DNA from: Cladorrhinum sp. PSN259
Taxonomy: Eukaryota; Ascomycota; Sordariomycetes; Sordariales; Podosporaceae
DNA: 64,000 nucleotides
Assembly (NCBI GenBank): GCA_033725935.1
Contig: MU867105.1
Span: 124,001-188,000, forward strand
Reading direction: 5' to 3'
Of the stretch, positions 48,156-59,935 are shown one piece after another (position 1 is the stretch's first letter; each line of letters starts with the position of its first letter). Under the pieces are notes generated by a model that was not told the DNA's origin, did no database searches, and saw only the letters and a list, made by a program, of their open reading frames with translations. Position numbers and translations under genes: made by a program.

Positions 48156-49852
48156 TTACTCGACAATCCCCTCAGCAGTAGGCAAGGGAATAGCCTTGTA
48201 CAACAAGATCAGAGCAGAGTGAGACTCGCCACCACCTGCAAGGGCATCAATCTTGTCCGAAGTAACCTCGGTCACCTTGTCGTCGTTGAACCACCACCAC
48301 TTGCCGTCCTCAGGGCCGACCTTGCCAGTGACTGGATCCTTGTCACCTGTCTTCTTGACATAGGCGGTATAATGACCACTATCAGCACTGGCGCCCTGAT
48401 GAGTAACCACGCCGCGAAGCTCGTAGATACCAGACTGGTTGGCGCCATCATCCTGGCGGAGGGTGGGGTCGATCAGTGAGTTGAGTTCCTTCTTGGCTGC
48501 GAGAAGAGAGGCGTCCTTTTCAGCCTCAAACTCGGCATCCGTCTTGAACGCCTCACCCATCTCGACGTCACCATCAGCAGAAGTCGTAGGCTTCTTTTCC
48601 TCCTTCTTCTTGGAGGTCTCGACAGGCTCTTCGGCAACCAGATTTCTCTTGCGGCGCTTGCGGGCGCGCTCAATATCCTCTTCCTCCTTGCGCACCTCAC
48701 GCACCTTGTCGCGGACAGGAATGAGAGCCTTCTTCAACTCGTCGGTGCAGAACTCGACCGCATCTAGCTCGTGGGGGAACGTAACCTTGCGCATGATCTT
48801 GGCCTTCTTCTGCACATCGCGCTTCCAGAAGAAACGCACAAAATGTACGGTTAGATACTTGGGGAGGCGGGAGATCTTGGATGTCTTAGTATAGGTTACA
48901 TCTCTGCCCAGAACCTCGGAATTCTTTTCAATCGTTTCCTTGAGGCCGTTGACGATTCCGTCCCTCAAATGTGCCGTCTGGTTGTCGATGTGGCAGTTGA
49001 GTTTGAGAAAGCTTTCCTTGCTCGAGGTTGCCTGCTCGCCAGCCTCCCTCGCACTAGCGTCATCGCATTCGAGCGTGGATGAGAACTCGCCAGACATGTA
49101 CTTGTCGACAAATGTCGACTCTACGCCTGTGGTGTCCTTCAACTGCAGCTTCTGCTTTAGCTGGGAGACAATCTGAGACCATGCCTCCTCGGCGTCCTGT
49201 TGAGCATAGCCCGGACCCTTTCTGGATTTCTCGGCGAACTGGGGGAATGTGCGACGTAGAGCCTCAAGGAAGCCGAAGGGAGGCGCACTCTCCTGGGTCT
49301 TGGACATATCACTAAAGAGATTTCGGAGCTGGACTGTGAGGTCGACAGCTGAGTTGTCTTTGTATTCGCTGAGCGCATCTTGGAGCTCGGGGATGGAACG
49401 AAGTGCTTGGAGAGTCGAGTTGAGGTAGCAGGTGTTTCCGAGGTTGATGAGCCCGGGAGGAATAGCGCCGGCTTGTTGGGCTGCTTCGGCTTCCGTCATA
49501 TCCTCCAAGAACTTGACCTTCTCTTTTGGCCGCGCAATAGCATCACCGCTGTCCCCTGGAGTTCCCAGCATCATAAGAGCCTGGCCGTCCTTGAGGCCGA
49601 GCTTGCTCATGTCGGTGTCGTCCTTGAGCTGGCCGCCCTTGACGATGACTTTCTGCCGTTCGGGTTCGACGCCGGTAAGGCTGTAGAGTTGGTACTTGAA
49701 AACATCGCCGGTCGAAGAGGTGTCGACCTCGACATCATACTTTTTGCCCTGGTGCTTGACCACCACTGCAGACAGCGCCCGTTCGTCAGCATAGAGTCCA
49801 GAGATGCATCCCATATTCCTGTATTTTCATGCATACCTTTGACAGTCGCCAT
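48156..49852 (-). CDS. UBP6: Proteasome-associated ubiquitin hydrolase UBP6/USP14
   Basis: Two exons, 49852-49837 (16 nt, five codons plus one base) and 49765-48156, give 541 residues. The 71-nt intron has a GTATGC donor and a GCTGAC branch. Residues 1-75 form an N-terminal ubiquitin-like domain (VEPERQKVIVKGGQLKDDTD) that docks on the proteasome base. The USP catalytic domain follows. The Cys box is GLINLGNTCYLNSTLQAL with Cys118, and the His box is GASADSGHYTAYV with His470. WWWFNDDKV carries the Asn/Asp of the active site. A Lys/Glu-rich insertion at about 365-425 is typical of fungal forms. UBP6 removes ubiquitin chains from substrates at the 26S proteasome and recycles ubiquitin. The short first exon makes the start easy to mis-call as a codon inside the intron. 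The gene is divergent from ARPC4. Confidence 0.95.
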
Positions 49853-50398
49853 CTTGTGTGTATTTTGATGAGGCTCTCGGAAAGTGAAATTCGGGAAATT
49901 TTCAGCTGTGTAGAAAGGCAAATAAAATCTTAAACCCTGAGTGGTAGATAGATATTCCCAAGGCAACCTCAGGCCTCGTCAGTCACTGCACAGTGTTTGG
50001 TAGAGTTTGTGGAAGGCAACAGAAGCGGGTGCCACCCCGCATCATTGGCGGTCAGTAACAGGGATCGCTTGAGGTACCGCGCTATCCTTCGGCAGCTTCC
50101 CAGGTGCCAGGGACACCGGATTACGTAACTGGCTGGGTCCGGGATACTTTGAGCTAGGTACCCGCTGCCCCGCCTTGCCCACCTTACGACAGCTCCAAGC
50201 CACCAAGGGGAGCGAGTGAGCTGCAACAGCTGGAGCAGGCGCTCCTGGGACTAACTGCCAAGGATACCCGAACCTGGAAACAAGCGACGACGACAGCCAT
50301 CACCACCACCACAAGAGAGCAACATCACAGAGAGCGACGACGACGGCACTGCTGTAACTTCTCGAGGTGTCTTGCCAGCACAATCACCCACAAGCACC
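49853..50398. promoter_or_regulatory. Divergent promoter between UBP6 and ARPC4
   Basis: 546 bp between two start codons, with pyrimidine/CA-rich leader sequence (CAACACC and ACGACGACG runs) before ARPC4. It probably drives both genes. Confidence 0.45.
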
Positions 50399-51098
50399 AT
50401 GGTACGAACATACTCCCCCCCAAACGTTAATCACAGCCATTCAATGATCACCCCCTGACCGCTGTTCGCTGTGTCTTGCAGTCGCAATCACTTCGCCCAT
50501 ACCTCCAGGCTGTCCGCAGCAGTTTGACGGCCGCCCTCTGTCTCTCCAACTTTGCATCCCAGACCGCCGAACGGCACAATGTGCCCGAAGTCGAAGCGAG
50601 AACGTCCCCTGAGGTGCTGCTGACGCCCCTGACGATTGCGCGCAACGAGAACGAGCGCGTGCTTATCGAACCCAGCATCAACAGTATTCGCATCAGCATC
50701 AAGATCAAGCAGGCCGATGAGATCGAGCACATCCTTGTCCACAAGTTCACCAGGTTCCTGACACAGCGCGCCGAGTCCTTCTTCATCCTAAGGAGAAAGC
50801 CCATCAAGGGCTACGACATTTCCTTCCTGATTACCAACTTCCACACAGAGGAGATGCTGAAGAACAAGCTGGTTGACTTTATCATTGAGTTCATGGAGGA
50901 GGTTGACAAGGAGATCTCAGAGATGAAACTATTTGTTTGTCTTCACGCTGTATGGCATTTCTGGGTCAGTGCTAACGTCCATCTGCAGTTGAACGCAAGG
51001 GCTCGTTTTGTAGCGGAGTCTTTCTTGACCCCTGTATGTTTGCCCCTGAACCCTTTTTCATGAGATCCCTTTTCTAACACGCTTCCCAGTTCGACTGA
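50399..51098 (+). CDS. ARPC4: Arp2/3 complex subunit 4 (p20-ARC)
   Basis: Four coding exons, 50399-50401, 50482-50934, 50989-51033 and 51090-51098, give 169 residues, the usual length for ARPC4. The first coding exon is only the ATG, followed at once by a GTACGA donor. The last carries only Phe, Asp and the stop. Conserved landmarks are SQSLRPYLQAVR, SNFASQTAERHN, PEVEARTSPEVLL, RIAR-type basic strands, FLITNFHTEEM and LNARARFVAESFLTP. ARPC4 forms the core of the Arp2/3 complex with ARPC2 and nucleates branched actin at endocytic patches. Introns 2 and 3 have GTTTGT and GTATGT donors and CTAAC branches. The minimal first exon means a simple ORF search misses the initiator. Confidence 0.95.
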
Positions 51099-53857
51099 GA
51101 GATTATTAGCAAGATTACATCATCATGTTTACAGTCATTTTCATGGATGGGCATCTCTGTTGCCAGAGTCCCCGGTTCTTGTTTCTTTGGGCTTCAAAGC
51201 ATTAGGCTTGGCGTTTTGGTGTGAAGCACAAGATATTTTCAGTCTCAACATAAACGACTGTGGGGAATAAAACCACCTCGGGGACCTCTCTCGGGCTGTC
51301 TTGCCGATGGTCGTATGTATTGGTCTAAGAATAAAAGCAGGTTATAACTAGTACCGCATCATCAATTCCTGTTTGTGTTGTATCCTGTCGTTTGTTTTTT
51401 ATATGTTGGCGTGCTTCGCCAATCCACCGTGGGTTGTACATGTCTGTTACTGTCTCTGGGAGGCTGCTGTCACGGAGGTTTGTAGATTTATTTTCGTTCG
51501 GTACATCTCCGTTGACCGTTTCCGATATTATCAGGCTTGCCTTTAGATCACGCGTTGAAGTATATCTTGGCCATCTCGAGCATGCCGCCGAGCATCCCCC
51601 ACGCATCAATCGCCAACTTCCCGATTTGGTCGAGGGACCCGCTTGTCTCCCCCCCTGGATATAAACGTCTGCCTCCTGATTATAGACAGCTTGATATTAT
51701 TTCTGGGGGCTTTACCACGTTCGTCACCGATTATGTTTACTTCGGTGCTGGGCAGATAATTTGTCGGGCCAAAAGTGGCTTTCTTGTCAAACATCAAGGG
51801 GCACGGCATTGCTCGATCTCCTCATATCTAGGAATGTCTGCTCCGGTATTAAGACAATATCGCAAAGTAAACAGTCTCGGCAAAAGCTGCGCAAACTCAG
51901 GGGGCAGATCGCCGCGGTTACCGTTGTCAACAACCATGGCTGAGCTCCTATCTGCTCCCCTGAGGGTCAGCAATAATTCATATCGAAGGCCTTGGAGAAT
52001 CAGACAAAGCGTCCCAATTGACAAGCCTTCTTGCCTGCTACGAGCTTTATTCAGTCTTTCCATGGACATTTCTCCCCTCCGAGTCCCTCGAGGATCAAAG
52101 CCTCTTCAATTGCTATTGTCGATCGAGTCGTCGGCCTTCTGATATATGGGGCCCTGAAGAATGTGGATTTGATTAAGCTTGTTGTTGTTGTTGCTGTTGC
52201 CGGCGGAAGATTCATCCCAAGTATTTGTCTTCTTGAGCCTTCCGTCTCCGCTGCAGCCCCAGGGCATTTGGTCTGCTGCACCACCTTCATCTATAAATCG
52301 AGCCCTTCACTCTTCTCTTCCTTCTTTTCCCCAACACAATCCCTCCCGTACTTTGGAGACAAGAGACGCCTCGAACGCCCACAAAACAGAAGTCTCATTT
52401 TCGTACGAATTCGCTCCTTGGGTAAGTCAGCAATCCCACTAGCATACTTCATTCTCGGTTCACTTGCGGCGGAGGCTCTGTATTATTACAGCTAGCTACT
52501 GGAGCGTTTGCTGACCGGAGTGCTCTGAGAAGAATTAAAAAGAATACGCATAGGGATCATTCATACGGTACGTTGAACGTCGAGATAAACTAACTATCCT
52601 GGTAAGCCTCAAGTCGGGGTTTCAACACGCTTGACTGCAAATCCTGAGCAAGTGCTCGGCTTGGAGAGTTGTGCTGCGGCTGAAGGAATCATATATATCT
52701 TCCAATCTTGCCCATTATAGCAGCACTCGCGCCTTAGATTGCCAGCCGCAATAGTGTTGGGAAGTACCCAGTTCTTCTATAATTTCACTCCTTCCTATTT
52801 ACTTCTGCAAAAACATATTGTTGCTGTGGACAATAGGTATTTGCCGAGCAAACGCACCCGCTGTTGAAGAAACGAAAGCGGGTCCCCATCCTCGCGGGTC
52901 TGCTCCTCGCAGGTATTTCTTCCTCGCAGGTACTTCTTCCTCGCAGGTACTTCTTCCTCGCAGGTACTTCTTCCTCGCAGGTACTTCTTCCTCGCAGGCC
53001 TTCTTCCTCGCCCACTCACTTCCTCTTCTTCAACCACTGTCTGCATCTTCTTCGACCCTTCTCTTTATCTCGACAACCGCTTCTAACGTATACTCGCTCT
53101 CGAGTGTTCAAAGCCACAGGCATCTAGCAACAAAGGTACCCCCCACCCCCATCGTTCATCATCATCATCACCTACAACATTCCCTCCACCCATCCTCAAA
53201 AGCTGCAGAGACAGTTTGTACTGCCTAGTCGCAGGCCATACCCTCAAGCCCAGTGGCAGCCAGGAAAGGTAATTCTACTCCTCCCAAGCATACTTCATCC
53301 AATCTTTCCATCTTCATCACCTCGTCATAAACACCGACTTCCTGAGCAGTCGCCCCAGCAAAGGTGCTGTACCCCGCTCCAAGTTCATTCATCTCTTCTT
53401 TACCTCTTCCACGTCACGTTACTGCCTTGGGCAGTTTTTCACTATCGACTATCCGCGTGGCAGCAGGAAACAGTGTTTCCATTCGATATTGCCCAACCAT
53501 CTATTTTCACGTGCTCAACCGCCACTTCTTCCACAATCTAAGGCACCCTTTGACCTTGAAGCTAGTGCTTCTGCAGCGACTGCTGCAAAAACTAGTCTTT
53601 CTGGTTTCCGATCCAACGTTTCTCTTCCTCTTCCTCGCTCTCTTCTTCCCATTTACAGGTAACCGACTTCTTTACATTATTCATCCACATTATCAACTCC
53701 AACCACTACGTACTTTTCCCACTCACGATTCTCTCCACTATTCTTTATTTCTTTAATCTGTCTGTTGCCGACTGTGGAGAGAAACTAACAGGTGTGGCCA
53801 GCTAAATCTACCCTACCACAACAAAACAATCACCACGCCTTTGTAAAGTCTTACAAG
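51099..53857. promoter_or_regulatory. Intergenic and leader of the RRM-like gene
   Basis: 2.76 kb without a convincing ORF. The right half (52860-53857) is pyrimidine-rich and looks like a long transcribed leader. It contains many AG|GT junctions in addition to the 17-nt repeat: AAAG|GTACC near 53135, AAAG|GTAATT near 53267, AAAG|GTGCTG near 53360, ACAG|GTAACC near 53656, and CTAACAG|GTGTGG near 53788. The last of these probably ends a leader intron. Confidence 0.5.
52906..53007 (+). repeat. 17-nt tandem repeat with abutted splice signals
   Basis: Six head-to-tail copies of CTCGCAGGTACTTCTTC, starting at 52906, 52923, 52940, 52957, 52974 and 52991. The first copy has GTATTT and the last has GCC in place of GTA. 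Each of the first five units places a pyrimidine-rich stretch, CAG and GTAYTT in order, so a possible 3' splice site directly touches a possible 5' splice site. Confidence 0.9.
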
Positions 53858-56153
53858 ATGGGAGGCAATCCTTCTCCCGGTGGTGGTGTGCCTTTGCGCA
53901 ACCACAACAACAGCACCAATGGCGCTCGCTACACTCGCCCTATCGGCAGCGCCACAGGTCGTGATGGCAGTGATACCAATCTCGCCGCTGGTAACGGACC
54001 CCAGGCTGCTGCCCTCAATGCTACACAGGTTGTCAACTCATACCAGCGCAACGGACCTCATGTCAGCAATATTGGCAGGTTTGTAAACAACAACTGGCGC
54101 CGGAATGCCAACAAGCAACCCATTCATGAAGCCCAGTCGCAAGGCCAGCAGAAGGGTTTTGGAGTGGCTCCTGAGTTAACTCCGGCTCATGCCAGCACTG
54201 ATTGGAGAACCCAACGCCAGCCGACCACAGAGAGTGTCCAGTCTAGCCTGTCGTTTCCGTACTTGGGCTCGTCTGGCATGGCAATGCCTTTCATGGGTGG
54301 AGGTATGTTGAATCTGAATGTTCATTGACTACAGCAACAAAGCTAACACTGCGATGCTAGGTGTTCAGACAGTGCAGCCGGTCCACCCGGCCAACTACTA
54401 TCTCAACTCCCAGTTCGGTGTTCAGACTGGACAGTACTTCCCGCAGCCGGCGGGTCAGAACTACGGCACACTTATCAACGCTGCCGTCGCTGGAACACCT
54501 GTTCAGCACGACGGAAACCAGCCTTTCACAGGCGCAGGCGGAGCCATCTATAACCAGACGGTCCCAAAGAGCTTTACCTTTGGCGGCAGCATCCCTAATG
54601 TCCCGCCTCCTGCTTTTCCTCTCTCGACGCTCACCAGAGCCAGAGCTGGCACCATGCAGTCAGTTGCTGCATCGGACCCGTTTACTTCTCCGCAGCACAG
54701 AGGTAGTATTTCGAGCCAGGGTAGTCAGGAGCTTGTTGCGGGTGTGACAGCAGTGAAGCTCCCAAATCGCTCCGAACTCCAATCCCGTCAGGACTGCTCC
54801 GTTGTTCTGCGTGGTTTGACGACGGATGAAAAGGGCCAACAGTGTCTTCCTACTTTTGAGGAGGCCCAAACTGCCGAGCATTTTCCATTTATTGAGAGCT
54901 GCTCACAGGCTGCGCCTGCCATGCATGGAGTGGTAGGCATTAAAAACGTAAGTCAACGAACCAACCCGGTTTACACTGCACGTGCTCAGACTGACTCTGA
55001 TCTTCTATTTCAGATCCCCTACCACTTGCACCGCAACGAGCTCATTGCGCTGTTGGGCCGCAACTCCCGAATGCTCAATGATATTGACGAAGGTGTTCAT
55101 ATCGTTATGGAGCGGCTTACCGCAAAGACCTTGGACGCGTACGTCGAGTTTTTCACTCTTGACGACGCGGTCAAGTGTGTCAACCGCATGCGGGAGAAAG
55201 CTGCTAGAGGGGGTCCGCTAAAGGTCGATGGGCGACAAGTGGAAGTTCGAATTGCCGACCAATCCGAACTCATGAGAGACCTGTTTCCATGTGCTTCTGT
55301 CCAGTGGCATGGGGCTAGACCTCACATTCAGGAACCCCCCGAGGATCAACCTTGGCTCAAGTTCAAGGGATTTTTCAGCATTGACGAGATGACTATGGTC
55401 GCCAAGCATGCTGAGGCACAAAACCGGGTCAGTACTCCCCAATTGCTCGTTCCTTTCTGTCCTGTAATACTGACATCCTCCAACCAGTCCCAATACAGCA
55501 GTCAATGCCCCCAGCGGCCGTACGAGTCCATGATCTCGACTCTCAAGAAAATGCCGTGGTATATGTCCGATCTAATCACCGTGCGACAGCGTCAGATTGT
55601 ATACCAGACTACGGTGAAGCTGCTTACTGCACTACACAGATCGCTCCACGAACCAAGGAGAAAGCACATTAATCTGTCTCAGCAGCTTTTCAATCGTCTC
55701 GTCAAAGCTGCCATGCTCTGCCCTGGATTTTCGGTGGTTCAAAAAGACAACATCGCCGCCATTGCTGACTTGGATGAGGCCAGGGCAATGCAATTTAACC
55801 AACCTCTTTTCGCCAACGAGTGGACGCACCTTCATACCCTGTGCCCACGGCCGCAGCCACCAATCCCAATTGACGTTCTCGACTGGTTCATTGCCTTCAT
55901 CCGTGAGGAGACAACTAAGCGTCTGGCTGCGCTCTCTCTCTTGGAGCGCAACGATCTGGAGAGAAAGGCCAGCAGCACCTCGGACTACTTTGGCTACCTT
56001 TGGGCTGAGCTTGATCTCCCCCAGGGGGACGAGTTCGACGCTATGACTCTTCGTGAGCTCGCAGAGCGTGAGCTGAACACGATTCGGTCCATCCTCGCTC
56101 GTGTGCTGCCACGTGGACCTTCTTCTCCTCAGGCTTTGCCAGAGAAGGCGTAA
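53858..56153 (+). CDS. RRM-like RNA-binding protein, function unknown
   Basis: Four exons, 53858-54302, 54361-54947, 55014-55427 and 55488-56153, give 703 residues. The ATG at 53858 is the first in frame (context ACAAGATGG). Residues 1-340 are Asn/Gly/Gln/Pro-rich and disordered (LRNHNNSTNGARYTRP, YLNSQFGVQTGQYFPQ). Residues about 345-435 resemble a divergent RRM (IPYHLHRNELIALLGRNSR, then AYVEFFTLDDAVKCVNRMRE and VDGRQVEVRIA). The C-terminal 270 residues are helical and look conserved (FKGFFSIDEMTMVAKHAE, CPQRPYESMISTLKKMPW, LCPGFSVVQKDNIAAI). This is a post-transcriptional regulator by inference. I cannot place it in a named family. Introns 2 (66 nt) and 3 (60 nt) are stop-free multiples of three, so retaining them would keep the frame. 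Confidence 0.82.
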
Positions 56154-58743
56154 GAGGCGTCTCCCACACCCTCTCAGTAATTGGTTGATTGGTGCTGCTG
56201 CATGCGTCTTTCCAACCAATATCGGCAGGCAAGATGCAGCCGACAGAATAATAACCCACTTATCTCGACAAGAATGGGTTTTTGAAACAATTACATCAAT
56301 ATGCGGCAACACACGAGAAGGAAAGATTCGAAGAACAAAAAACCCAGATCTGCCTTTTCGACAATAACACGCGGTTTTTTCTCTCCTCTTTTCGCAATGC
56401 GTCAACAAAACGATACTCATGGGAGTGTGCTGGTTACTTTTACCTCTCTGCGTTCAACGTGCTGCAACTTATCGTTTTTGTTTTCGCATAAAAGGGCATA
56501 ATTCATCAGTCACAACCACTGGTTTTCTTCGTATCCATTCCTTCTCAAATCGTCCATCACTATTTTTCCTATCTTTCAGTTTTTTTTCTTTCGGTTTTAT
56601 CTCTCGGTTTTCCTCAACAAGGCGGCGTTTCTTATTTACATCATTCATGGAATCTCATGCTTCCCGTGTTGGCAGCAGCGAAGAATTACCAGACTACGGC
56701 ATCATGGCAGTTCATTATACGAAGGCGTCGGTTTGCAATGGCCAAATCAGAGAATCAAAAAGTAGGAACAGAAGGGGCTTTTATGAGGAGGATTTCCTTT
56801 TCTTTACACCTTTTCCTCTGGGTTTAGCAATCATGGTTTTATGTTGGCATTCAGATCATACTTTTACTGATCATGCTTTGACCAACTACGACGACGCCTT
56901 CTCCGCCATTTATTTTATGTTTTTTTCCTCTTCTGCTTTTTCTTAACTGAAAGACAAAAGAAAAAAAACTTTTTTTTCGGCTGGAACGTTATTTTGACGG
57001 GTTGAGATGCAACGAAGCAAAAGAAATTGTCGGCAATCTTCAAGAACTTTCTGCTTTCGTTTCGACCTGCCGATTAAACTATTAACTGCCGGCCCAATGC
57101 ATCAGTTTGGTCTTTTTTTGTTTCGCGGTTTCGCAGAAAATAAGGGAATTATTAAAAAATGGAGGGCATGAGGTGACGGCAAACACAATTTTTTCCTGGT
57201 GGTATTTGCATTTTGGGATGCGTTTCTTAAAAGGGAAAAAAGAACAAACAAGCAGGAATGAACATTGCGCGTGGAATTCAACAAAAAGTCAGAAAGACTA
57301 TAAAACTACGCGGTTTGGAAGTGGCCACCGATGATTGCGGCTCACGGGAAATACACATTATTCTACTTGAATGAGGGAAATGTGTTCCTGGTGGAGGATG
57401 GTTTCTTAGTTTTTCACCTTTTTCTTTTCACTAAGCCTCTCTTTCGAACTTTTTTCTTTCTTTCCGGTGAGGGATTGAATACCCAAAAAAAATAGTAGTG
57501 GGGAAATAATGGTGATGAAGAATTGACATAGGGCGGAGGAAAACATTCGACGGGCTGATAGGTGGTTAGTTCTCATTCTAATGGGATGAATGGTGGTTTT
57601 TTTTTTTTTTTGGCTCGGTGTTTCCGGTGGTTATATCTCTTTTCGGGGAAATAAGGCAGGATTCATGGGGATTACTTACACCAGTTTTTACACAATAAAA
57701 CCTTTTTGAGGCATCAAAACTTTGTTGACTTGTGACTTGTGAGGTGTGAGGTGTGAGGTGTGAGGTGTGAGGTGTGAGGTGTGAGGTGTGAGGTGTGAGG
57801 TGTGAGGTGTGAGGTGTGAGGTGTGAGGTGTGAGGTGTAAAGTAATGATTGACTTTGTGGTGTTTGTCCGGTATGTCCGAGAAAAGTTACCAGTAATACT
57901 CGGCATGTTCCACCCAAGCAATTCCAAAAGAAAAGCTCATTGTTATCATCTGTTTCAAATTATTCTCGATTGGGCATATGGTTCAACAACAGACGAAGCA
58001 GCCGAACATCAATTTAGAATAGCCTTGTTTCGATCGCGAGTCACGATTGTGCTGTGTGCCGGACTACCTATTGTCAATCATTGACTTTGAGAGTAAAAGG
58101 AGTTGCTCAAAGTCATTTCCTCTCTGATTTATATTTCCATGATTATGTTTATGTTTGGTTCAATGTTGAGGAATCATTGAGGTTGCCTGTCCCCCTTTTG
58201 CAAAGTAAACAGACTGGAGACCCACAATCTCAGGGGAAATGGAAGCTTGGACAGGAAAACAAACCGTTGCCAAGTCTTAATGACGTTGAAGTCCATCAGG
58301 GTTTATGCCGAAGATAAGCCGTATCCAGCCAGACCCAGGAAATCGGACGCGTCACAATTCATACCGCACCGTGCCACCCTTGTCCCAATTATCTTGGCGC
58401 TAAGAAAAAAGTTGGATGATTCCGGGCATTTTTCTTATCACTGATATGGATTCGTCCACCATCAATCCTTTGATTTTGCGACGACCATTTCCGGTCTACC
58501 ACCGCAGCATCCGCCGCCACCACCTACCTTCGACGAACCTGCTACTCGGACCCGGTCTCCTTTGGATGGTGCTACAGAAAAATAGCCTCCCTAATAACTC
58601 TCAATCTTAAAAAAACTTTGCCGGGCAGCCAATAATTTTTATCTCTTTTTGTGGCCGTGCCCCTCCATCAGAGCAGGAAAAAAGTCCTTGTAGATTTCGA
58701 GACCGAAGCGACCGCAACAGTAACCGGGGGATAGCGGACGACT
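56154..58743. other. Intergenic, AT-rich, with a 7-nt tandem repeat
   Basis: 3' flank of the RRM-like gene and upstream region of the carrier gene. T- and A-runs are frequent (for example near 57598-57612). A 7-nt minisatellite lies at 57738-57835. No gene is supported. Confidence 0.5.
57738..57835. repeat. TGTGAGG minisatellite, 14 units
   Basis: Fourteen perfect TGTGAGG units in tandem. In the minus direction it reads as a repeated seven-residue HLTPHTS pattern in two different frames, which is an artefact of a 21-nt coding period. Confidence 0.95.
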
Positions 58744-59935
58744 ATGGCATCCATTCCCACTGCTCGATCACTTCCCAGTGGCAGTGACAAGACCGTCCAT
58801 GTTCCGCTCATGCAGTCGTCGCGCGAGACCGGCGACCAGGCAGGTCCAGTTATGAAAAGCGACAAGGTTAAGCCCGCCGTAAAACCATGGGCACACTTCG
58901 TCGCAGGCGCGTGAGTGATGGGCAACTCTTGGTTTTGGGGCCAATTCATAACTGACAATCAACAGTGTTGGTGGAATGACCGCTGCGACCCTTACCGCAC
59001 CCCTAGACGTCCTCAAGACCCGTCTCCAGTCCGATTTTTACCAAGCCCAGCTCAAAGCGTCGCGAGCCTCTCTAATAGCCCCAATGAATCCCGTCCGCGC
59101 CGGTATATACCACTTCAACGAGACACTCGCGATCCTCGCTGCTGTATACCGTCAGGAAGGGCCCCGCGCCCTCTTCAAGGGTCTGGGGCCGAACCTCGTG
59201 GGAGTGATACCCGCGCGCTCGATCAATTTCTTCGTATATGGCAACAGCAAACGGCTTTTTACCGATCTTAACCACGGCAGGGATTCGACTTGGATACACC
59301 TTGGCTCGGGAATTCTGGCCGGAGTGGCAACGAGCACGGCAACAAATCCGATTTGGATGATCAAGACTCGGCTCCAGCTCGATAAGAACCTGGCGGCCGA
59401 AAAGGGCGGCGTGGCCCAGCGCCAGTACAAGAACAGCTGGGACTGCATAAAACAGATTATGCGCAACGAGGGCGTCTACGGCCTATACAAGGGCATGAGC
59501 GCCAGCTATTTGGGCGTCGCAGAGTCAACCCTTCAATGGGTGTTGTACGAGCGGATGAAGCAGGCGCTTGAGCACAGAGAGGAGCGCCTTGTTGCAAGCG
59601 GTAGGGAAAGGACGTGGTGGGATCACACAGTCAGCTGGATGGGCAAGTCCACGGCCGCGGGTGGCGCAAAGCTGATCGCTGCCATTTTGGCCTATCCTCA
59701 CGAAGTCGCTCGCACCAGACTTCGTCAGGCGCCCATGGCGGATGGGCGACCCAAATACACGGGCTTGATCCAGTGCTTCAAGCTCGTCTGGAAGCAGGAG
59801 GGAATGATTGGTCTCTACGGCGGCATGACGCCTCATCTCCTCCGAACGGTGCCCAGCTCGGCCATTATGTTTGGCATGTATGAAGGCATCCTTAGGCTCC
59901 TTCAGCCTTCGGCACCGGCACCTGTACCGGCATGA
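58744..59935 (+). CDS. RIM2: Mitochondrial pyrimidine nucleotide carrier, RIM2/SLC25A33-36 type
   Basis: Two exons, 58744-58910 and 58966-59935, give 378 residues, close to yeast Rim2. The intron has a GTGAGT donor and a CTGAC branch. Three carrier repeats each carry the signature P-x-[DE]-x-x-[KR] or its variant: PLDVLKTRLQ, PIWMIKTRLQ and PHEVARTRLR, each followed by a glycine-rich motif (GPRALFKGLGPNL, GVYGLYKGMSASYL, GMIGLYGGMTPHLL). The presence of Trp in the second signature is characteristic of the RIM2/SLC25A33/36 group and of folate/FAD carriers. The family exchanges pyrimidine (deoxy)nucleotides across the inner membrane for mitochondrial DNA and RNA synthesis. The first 45 residues are a hydrophilic extension. 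The substrate assignment is inference from subfamily resemblance. Confidence 0.88.

Noticed and set aside
48439..48894. 151-codon plus-strand ORF
   Set aside because: Antisense shadow of the UBP6 catalytic domain.
52906..53007. Possible CRISPR-like array
   Set aside because: Units are head-to-tail with no unique spacers, and the context is a fungal gene leader.
53792..53857. Earlier in-frame start for the RRM-like protein
   Set aside because: The codon there is GTG and follows directly on CTAACAG, a likely leader-intron acceptor. The first ATG is at 53858.
57688..57927. Minus-strand ORFs made of repeated HLTPHTS
   Set aside because: Explained by the 7-nt minisatellite. The same peptide pattern appears in two frames.
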